A stretch of DNA of 64,000 bases from Actinomycetota bacterium. GTDB taxonomy: Bacteria > Actinomycetota > Actinomycetes > S36-B12. Shown here one piece after another: positions 59,312 to 64,000 of the stretch. The notes below the pieces were generated by a model, which was not told the origin of the DNA, did not search any database, and saw only the letters and a program-made list of their open reading frames with translations. A program made the position numbers and the translations under genes. Every line of letters begins with the position of its first letter. The first letter of the stretch is position 1. The stretch lies in assembly GCA_030684515.1 (NCBI GenBank), contig JAUXVJ010000009.1, positions 679,517 to 743,516 of the forward strand, in the 5' to 3' direction.

Positions 59312-60400
59312 GTGAGCACACAGTCAGGTCCCCGTCTGCGATCAATCCTGAGCCAGATCCCTGCCTACAAGGCTGGGCAGGCCGCACCTGTGCACGGAGG
59401 CGTCACGCCTCACAAACTGTCGAGCAATGAGAACCCATTCCCGCCGCTGCCATCGGTGCTCCAAGCAGTCCGTACTGCGGCCGGCTCCATGCAGCTCTAT
59501 CCGGATTTCGCTTCTGCGGAGCTTGTTGAAGCGTTATCCACGCGTTTTTCGGTTCCCACTTCACATCTCGCAGTGGCCTCGGGCAGCGTTGCGCTGACTC
59601 AACAACTGGTCAACATCACCAGTGGTCCGGGCGACGCAGTGGTGTTCGCCTGGCGCTCATTTGAGTCCTACCCGATCGTGACGATGATCGGCGGCGCCAC
59701 TCCTGTGCAAGTGGCGCTTGACTCCGAAGATCGACACGACCTGAATGCCATGCTCAATTCGATCGATGGCAGCACCAGGTTGATCTTCGTCTGCAATCCG
59801 AACAATCCGACGGGCACTGCAGTTGGCCGTGAAGCGCTTGAGCACTTCGTGGATGCCGTCCCGTCTGACGTGCTGATCGTCATCGACGAGGCCTATCGCG
59901 AGTTCGTCAATCCGGGCAGCATCCCCGATGGTCTGGACCTGTACAGGGAAAGAAGCAATGTTGCTGTCCTGCGCACCTTCTCCAAGGCCTATGGCCTGGC
60001 GGGTCTGCGGGTTGGCTTCTGCGTCGCTCACGAGCCGGTAGCAGAGGCTCTGCGCAAGGTGCAGACCCCCTTCGGGGTCTCCTCGGTCGCGCAGGCAGCA
60101 GCGGTCGCCGCCCTTGCCGCCGAAGACGAAGCACTTGATCGTGTCCACCTTCTCGTAGGAGAGCGCGAACGCGTACAGGCGAGCCTCAAAGCGGCCGGCT
60201 TCGCCCCCGCCGAGTCCGAGTCGAACTTCATCTGGCTGCGCCTTTTGGACCTGACTTCTGACTTCGCGCAAGCATGCGAATCGGTCGGCCTGGCCGTTCG
60301 ACCCTTCACCGGCGAGGGAGTCCGGGTGAGCGTGGGGCTTCCCGAGGCCAATGATCGCTTCATCGAAACTGCCACGCAGTGGCGCCGAACTCGGCCATAG
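59312..60400 (+). CDS. hisC: Histidinol-phosphate aminotransferase (HisC/Pat-like)
   Basis: This 362-residue PLP enzyme of aminotransferase fold type I transfers an amino group to imidazole-acetol phosphate, or to aromatic keto acids in the Pat branch. The GTG at 59312 is preferred to earlier in-frame starts because it precedes the family N-terminus RLRSILSQIPAYKAG. KLSSNENPFPPLPSV, FVCNPNNPTGTAVG, VIDEAYREFV and the PLP lysine in TFSKAYGLAGLRVGF are intact. HisC and Pat are not separable here. It precedes mdh in the same direction. Confidence 0.93.
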   Translation: MSTQSGPRLRSILSQIPAYKAGQAAPVHGGVTPHKLSSNENPFPPLPSVLQAVRTAAGSMQLYPDFASAELVEALSTRFSVPTSHLAVASGSVALTQQLVNITSGPGDAVVFAWRSFESYPIVTMIGGATPVQVALDSEDRHDLNAMLNSIDGSTRLIFVCNPNNPTGTAVGREALEHFVDAVPSDVLIVIDEAYREFVNPGSIPDGLDLYRERSNVAVLRTFSKAYGLAGLRVGFCVAHEPVAEALRKVQTPFGVSSVAQAAAVAALAAEDEALDRVHLLVGERERVQASLKAAGFAPAESESNFIWLRLLDLTSDFAQACESVGLAVRPFTGEGVRVSVGLPEANDRFIETATQWRRTRP

Positions 60401-60535
60401 CGGACACCGTTCCGCTGCTCGAAACCCGGCAAGTGAGCGTTGCATCACATGGCCTGCATCTCTCGCCGTTGCACCCCATTTGCTGGAGTACCTTGAGCCT
60501 TTGATTTGACCCCCCATCCCCTTGGAAGGCAGTTC

Positions 60536-61492
60536 ATGGCTCGCAGTGGCAAGGTCGCCGTCATCGGTGCAGGTTTCTATGGTTCAACCACGGCAATGAG
60601 GCTCGCGGAGTACGACATCTTCGAGACCGTCGTGCTGACTGACGTCGTGGATGGCAAGGCTGAGGGCTTGGCCCTGGACCTCAACCAGTCGCGCTGGATC
60701 GAAGGATTCGAGACCAAGGTTGTCGGACAGACCACCGGACCCAATGGCGAGGGCTACGAAGCCATCGCAGGCTCCGACATTGTCGTGATCACCGCGGGGC
60801 TTCCTCGCAAGCCGGGCATGAGCCGCATGGATCTCATCGAGACCAATGCCCGCATCATGCGTCAGGTAGCCGAGAACATTGCCAAGCACGCGCCCGAGAC
60901 CGTAGTCATCAACGTTGCAAACCCACTCGATGAGATGACCGCGCTTGCACAGATCGTCACTGGCTTTCCGTATGCACGCGTCATTGGTCAGGCAGGCATG
61001 CTGGACACTGCACGCTTCACCCACTTCGTGGCCGAAGAACTCAACGTGCCGGTCGCATCGGTCACCACCCTGACTCTGGGCTCGCACGGCGACACGATGG
61101 TGCCGGTCGCTTCAGCGTGCACCGTTGATGGCAAGCCGCTGTCCGACCTGTTGTCAGCTGACAAGATCGAAGAGCTCGTTGTGCGCACCCGCAATGGCGG
61201 AGCCGAGGTAGTGGCCCTGCTGAAGACCGGCTCGGCCTACTACGCGCCTTCGGCTGCTGCCTCGCGTATGGCCAAGGCTGTGCACGAAGACTCAGGTGCC
61301 GTCATGCCGGTCTGCGCATGGGTCGATGGCGAGTACGGCCTTTCAGGTGCCTATCTCGGCGTGGAGGCCCAGTTGGGCGCTGGCGGTATCCGCAAGATCG
61401 TGGAAACCCCGTTGACCGCTGCTGAGCAGGCGCTGCTCGTTGAGGCCTATGAGGCAGTGAAAACCAAGCAAGCCGACGTCAGGGATCTCTAG
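60536..61492 (+). CDS. mdh: Malate dehydrogenase, LDH-like
   Basis: This gives 318 residues from ATG 60536, preceded by GGAAGG; an upstream frame to 60506 is not used. The Rossmann motif is KVAVIGAGFYGSTTAMRL. GLPRKPGMSRMDLIETNARI carries the substrate arginine, and NPLDEMTALAQIVTGFP and LTLGSHGDTMVP carry the catalytic Asn/His. The RKPGMSR loop favours malate over lactate. It catalyses malate/oxaloacetate interconversion in the TCA cycle. It lies directly upstream of icd. Confidence 0.95.
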   Translation: MARSGKVAVIGAGFYGSTTAMRLAEYDIFETVVLTDVVDGKAEGLALDLNQSRWIEGFETKVVGQTTGPNGEGYEAIAGSDIVVITAGLPRKPGMSRMDLIETNARIMRQVAENIAKHAPETVVINVANPLDEMTALAQIVTGFPYARVIGQAGMLDTARFTHFVAEELNVPVASVTTLTLGSHGDTMVPVASACTVDGKPLSDLLSADKIEELVVRTRNGGAEVVALLKTGSAYYAPSAAASRMAKAVHEDSGAVMPVCAWVDGEYGLSGAYLGVEAQLGAGGIRKIVETPLTAAEQALLVEAYEAVKTKQADVRDL

Positions 61493-61581
61493 ACTGCGAG
61501 ATCGCTCGTCACAACTAGCCCACTGAACCGCTGCGATCCGGCGGAACACTTTCTATTGCACCGACCCACAAGGAGCAAGCG

Positions 61582-62796
61582 TTGAGCAAGATCAAGGTAG
61601 CCAACCCGGTCGTTGAACTCGATGGCGACGAAATGACTCGCATCATCTGGCAGTTCATCAAGGACGAACTGATCCTGAAGTACCTCGATGTCGACCTGAA
61701 GTACTACGACCTGGGCATTGAGTACCGCGACGCGACAGATGATCAGGTCACGATCGACTCTGCCAATGCCATTTTGAAGTACGGCGTCGGTGTGAAGTGC
61801 GCGACCATCACGCCAGATGAGGCCCGCGTTGAAGAGTTCGGTCTGAAGAAGATGTGGAAATCGCCAAACGGCACGATCCGCAACATCCTTGGCGGCGTCA
61901 TCTTCCGCGAGCCGATCATCATTTCGAACATCCCGCGCCTGGTGCCGGGTTGGACCAAGCCGATCGTTGTTGGCCGTCACGCATTCGGCGACCAGTACAA
62001 GGCAACCGACTTCAAGGTTCCTGGTGCCGGCTCGCTGACGATGACCTTCACGCCAAGCGATGGCTCTGCACCGATGGAGTTCGATGTCTTCGACTTTCCG
62101 GGCGCCGGAGTTGCGATGGGCATGTACAACCTTGATGAGTCGATTCGTGACTTCGCGCGCGCTTCGATGCGCTATGGCCTCAACCGCAACTACCCGGTGT
62201 ACCTCTCAACGAAGAACACCATCCTGAAGGCCTATGACGGTCAGTTCAAGGACATCTTCGCCGACGTGTACGAGACCGAGTTCAAGTCAGAGTTCGAGGC
62301 TGCTGGTATTGAGTACGAGCACCGCTTGATCGACGACATGGTTGCTGCCGCAATGAAGTGGGAAGGCGGCTACGTCTGGGCCTGCAAGAACTACGACGGC
62401 GACGTCCAGTCCGACACGATTGCCCAGGGCTTCGGTTCACTTGGTTTGATGACCAGCGTGCTCATGAGCCCTGACGGCAAGACCGTTGAGGCCGAAGCTG
62501 CGCACGGCACCGTGACGCGTCACTACCGTCAGCATCAGCAGGGCAAGCCCACGTCGACCAACCCGATCGCCTCGATCTTCGCGTGGACTCGAGGACTCGA
62601 GCATCGCGGAATGCTCGATGGCACTCCTGAGGTCAGCGCATTCGCGCAAACCCTTGAGCGCGTGTGCATCGAGACAGTTGAAGAGGGAAAGATGACCAAG
62701 GACCTGTCCTTGCTCATCAGCCCAGAGCAGCCTTGGCAGACCACCCAGGAATTCCTGGGTTCGATCGACGAGAACCTGCAGAAGGCGATGCGCTGA
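61582..62796 (+). CDS. icd: NADP-dependent isocitrate dehydrogenase
   Basis: This 404-residue enzyme oxidises isocitrate to 2-oxoglutarate with NADP. The homodimer-type signature is clear: [20 protein letters not shown], the substrate loop [33 protein letters not shown], a [14 protein letters not shown] metal region and [12 protein letters not shown] (NADP region). The TTG start follows AAGGAG at good distance. It resembles eukaryotic and actinobacterial dimeric IDHs rather than the E. coli type. It lies 89 bp after mdh, forming a TCA pair. Confidence 0.95.
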   Translation: MSKIKVANPVVELDGDEMTRIIWQFIKDELILKYLDVDLKYYDLGIEYRDATDDQVTIDSANAILKYGVGVKCATITPDEARVEEFGLKKMWKSPNGTIRNILGGVIFREPIIISNIPRLVPGWTKPIVVGRHAFGDQYKATDFKVPGAGSLTMTFTPSDGSAPMEFDVFDFPGAGVAMGMYNLDESIRDFARASMRYGLNRNYPVYLSTKNTILKAYDGQFKDIFADVYETEFKSEFEAAGIEYEHRLIDDMVAAAMKWEGGYVWACKNYDGDVQSDTIAQGFGSLGLMTSVLMSPDGKTVEAEAAHGTVTRHYRQHQQGKPTSTNPIASIFAWTRGLEHRGMLDGTPEVSAFAQTLERVCIETVEEGKMTKDLSLLISPEQPWQTTQEFLGSIDENLQKAMR

Positions 62797-62830
62797 ACGC
62801 AATGACATCAACGCAAGGGAGGGGGAGCCG

Positions 62831-64000
62831 ATGACGGTTGCCCCTCCTTCGCAGTCTGAGGCCTTCGACCACGGACTCTCCACGCGCGGTCTATGGATCC
62901 TCATGGGCACCATCGCAGGCATGACGGCCTTCGCGCCCTTTGCCACTGACGTCTATCTGCCGGCGTTCCCGAATCTGACCGACGATCTCAACACCACTGA
63001 CAGCGCTGCACAGCTGACGCTGACGGCGACTTTCCTTGGCATCATGATCGGCCAGTTGGTCTTCGGGCCGCTGTCGGACTCCCTTGGCAGACGACGCCTG
63101 GTCATCATCATGACTTTGGCAACGATTCTTTCCACTGTTGCCTGCACTCTCGCGCCGACAATTGAGTTCCTGACATTGGCCCGGCTGGCACTTGGCGTCA
63201 CCGGCGGTGCTGGCATCGTCATCGGCCGAGCAATCGCCGCGGACATCTCCAAGGGGCCAGAAGCAGCACGCTTCTTCTCGCTTCTCATGAGCATCACGAT
63301 GCTCGCCCCACTGATTGGCCCGATCGTGGGCGGCGCGCTGCTGAGCTGGACCGACACCTGGCGTGCAGCCTTCGCGTTCCTGACCGTGTTCGTGGTGCTG
63401 CTGGCCTTGGCAATCATCTTCTTCGTCCCAGAAACCCTGCCACCTGACCGACGTCACCCCGGCGGGCTCACCGAAATCCGCAAGGGTGCCGGTTTGATGT
63501 TCCGTGACCGCGTCTTCATGGGGTACGCCATCACTCAGGTATTCGCCTTTGCAACCTTGTTCGCCTATCTCGCCAGCTCATCATTCATCTTCCAGGAAAC
63601 CTTTGGCCTGAGTCCGACGGGCTACAGCTTTGCTTTCTCGGGCATCGTGCTGTCCATCCTGTTTGCCGGAATGCTCAATCGCCGCTTGCTGCTCAACTTT
63701 GGCGTGCGCACGCTTCTGGTCTGGTCACTCGTGATCGCTACTGTGGCGGCAGTTGCATTGATCGTGATCATGGCGATGGGCAGCCCCTCGATGTGGCTGA
63801 TGATTCTTGGCCTGCTGTTCGTCATGGGCACTCGGGCACCCATCGGCGCCAATGCCATGGCGCTGGCTCTGGAGCGCAGCGCGTACGTCGGCACGGCGTC
63901 GGCCATCATCGGGGCGATGACCTTCGCTGGGGCTCTCGTGGCCACCCCGTTGCTGGCCATTTTGCCCTTCAATACCGGCCTGACGATGGCTGTGGTCATG
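62831..64000 (+). CDS. MFS exporter, Bcr/CflA-like, N-terminal part
   Basis: An open frame of 390 codons from ATG 62831 runs to the right window edge. The ATG is preceded by GGGAGGGGGAG. FAPFATDVYLPAFPNLTDDL, GQLVFGPLSDSLGRRRLVII (MFS motif A) and LGVTGGAGIVIGRAIAADIS are typical of Bcr/CflA drug-resistance transporters. About ten to eleven membrane segments are visible before the edge and the C-terminus is missing. It may export antibiotics or metabolites. The gene starts 34 bp after icd. Confidence 0.9.
   Translation, partial: MTVAPPSQSEAFDHGLSTRGLWILMGTIAGMTAFAPFATDVYLPAFPNLTDDLNTTDSAAQLTLTATFLGIMIGQLVFGPLSDSLGRRRLVIIMTLATILSTVACTLAPTIEFLTLARLALGVTGGAGIVIGRAIAADISKGPEAARFFSLLMSITMLAPLIGPIVGGALLSWTDTWRAAFAFLTVFVVLLALAIIFFVPETLPPDRRHPGGLTEIRKGAGLMFRDRVFMGYAITQVFAFATLFAYLASSSFIFQETFGLSPTGYSFAFSGIVLSILFAGMLNRRLLLNFGVRTLLVWSLVIATVAAVALIVIMAMGSPSMWLMILGLLFVMGTRAPIGANAMALALERSAYVGTASAIIGAMTFAGALVATPLLAILPFNTGLTMAVVM

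Noticed and set aside
60401..60535. Possible small gene between hisC and mdh
   Set aside because: The 135 bp hold no frame with a ribosome binding site. It looks like an ordinary promoter region for mdh.
1..64000. tRNA, rRNA, riboswitch or IS elements
   Set aside because: None could be recognised by eye on either strand. A covariance-model or profile search would be needed to exclude small ones.

Overview
The window is a 64 kb chromosomal segment of an Actinomycetota bacterium. By eye it is around 60% GC, uses many GTG starts, and has several promoters set directly against start codons. It carries the actinobacterial housekeeping neighbours purH, folD, a DUF3017 gene, an LDH-like mdh and icd, plus a MgtA-like mannosyltransferase. 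An uncultured aquatic lineage is plausible, but the sequence alone does not settle the genus. No tRNA, rRNA, CRISPR array, transposase or integrase was seen.

Layout. 1-8.2 kb: the end of purH, a small-molecule exporter, two secreted proteins (one a 1212-residue repeat protein with a C-terminal OmpA domain) and folD. 8.2-9.3 kb: a compact HTH/nucleotidyltransferase pair resembling a toxin-antitoxin module, with a perfect palindrome over its promoter. 9.4-19.3 kb: sugar-nucleotide genes. rfbG and rfbH are divergent from rfbF (CDP-glucose to CDP-3,6-dideoxy-4-ketohexose). They are followed by a tightly overlapped six-gene operon holding a NeuB-like synthase, an extended SDR, an acetolactate-synthase-like TPP enzyme, a classical SDR, a sugar-phosphate cyclase and an FGGY kinase. 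19.4-42.5 kb: assembly genes for a surface glycan, comprising a fused tyrosine phosphatase/kinase, a UDP-sugar dehydrogenase, a flippase-like ABC transporter, about ten glycosyltransferases including two GT10 (fucosyltransferase-like) proteins, three methyltransferases, a WecA/TagO-type initiating transferase and two extended SDRs. 42.6-54.0 kb: a DUF4012 protein, a polymerase-like membrane protein, an NTP_transf_5 protein, three tandem PqqD-like/Tat/glycine-rich proteins, a Wzz-type tyrosine autokinase and an HprK-like ATPase. 54.0-64 kb: an Old Yellow Enzyme, then DUF3017, a GDSL esterase, two GT4 mannosyltransferase-like enzymes, a HAD phosphatase, hisC, mdh, icd and the start of a Bcr/CflA exporter.

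How it fits together. folD, DUF3017 and mdh are neighbours in other actinobacteria. Here about 47 kb of surface-polysaccharide genes lies between folD and DUF3017, so this looks like a variable glycan island at a conserved locus. Its most unusual parts are (i) the six-gene operon beside rfbFGH, which could make a branched CDP-dideoxy sugar and/or a cyclitol or nonulosonate-like sugar, and (ii) the PqqD-like/Tat/glycine-rich triplet with NTP_transf_5, HprK-like and tyrosine-kinase partners. The second resembles the bioinformatically defined 'HPr-rel-A' polysaccharide-associated systems, in a configuration I do not recognise.
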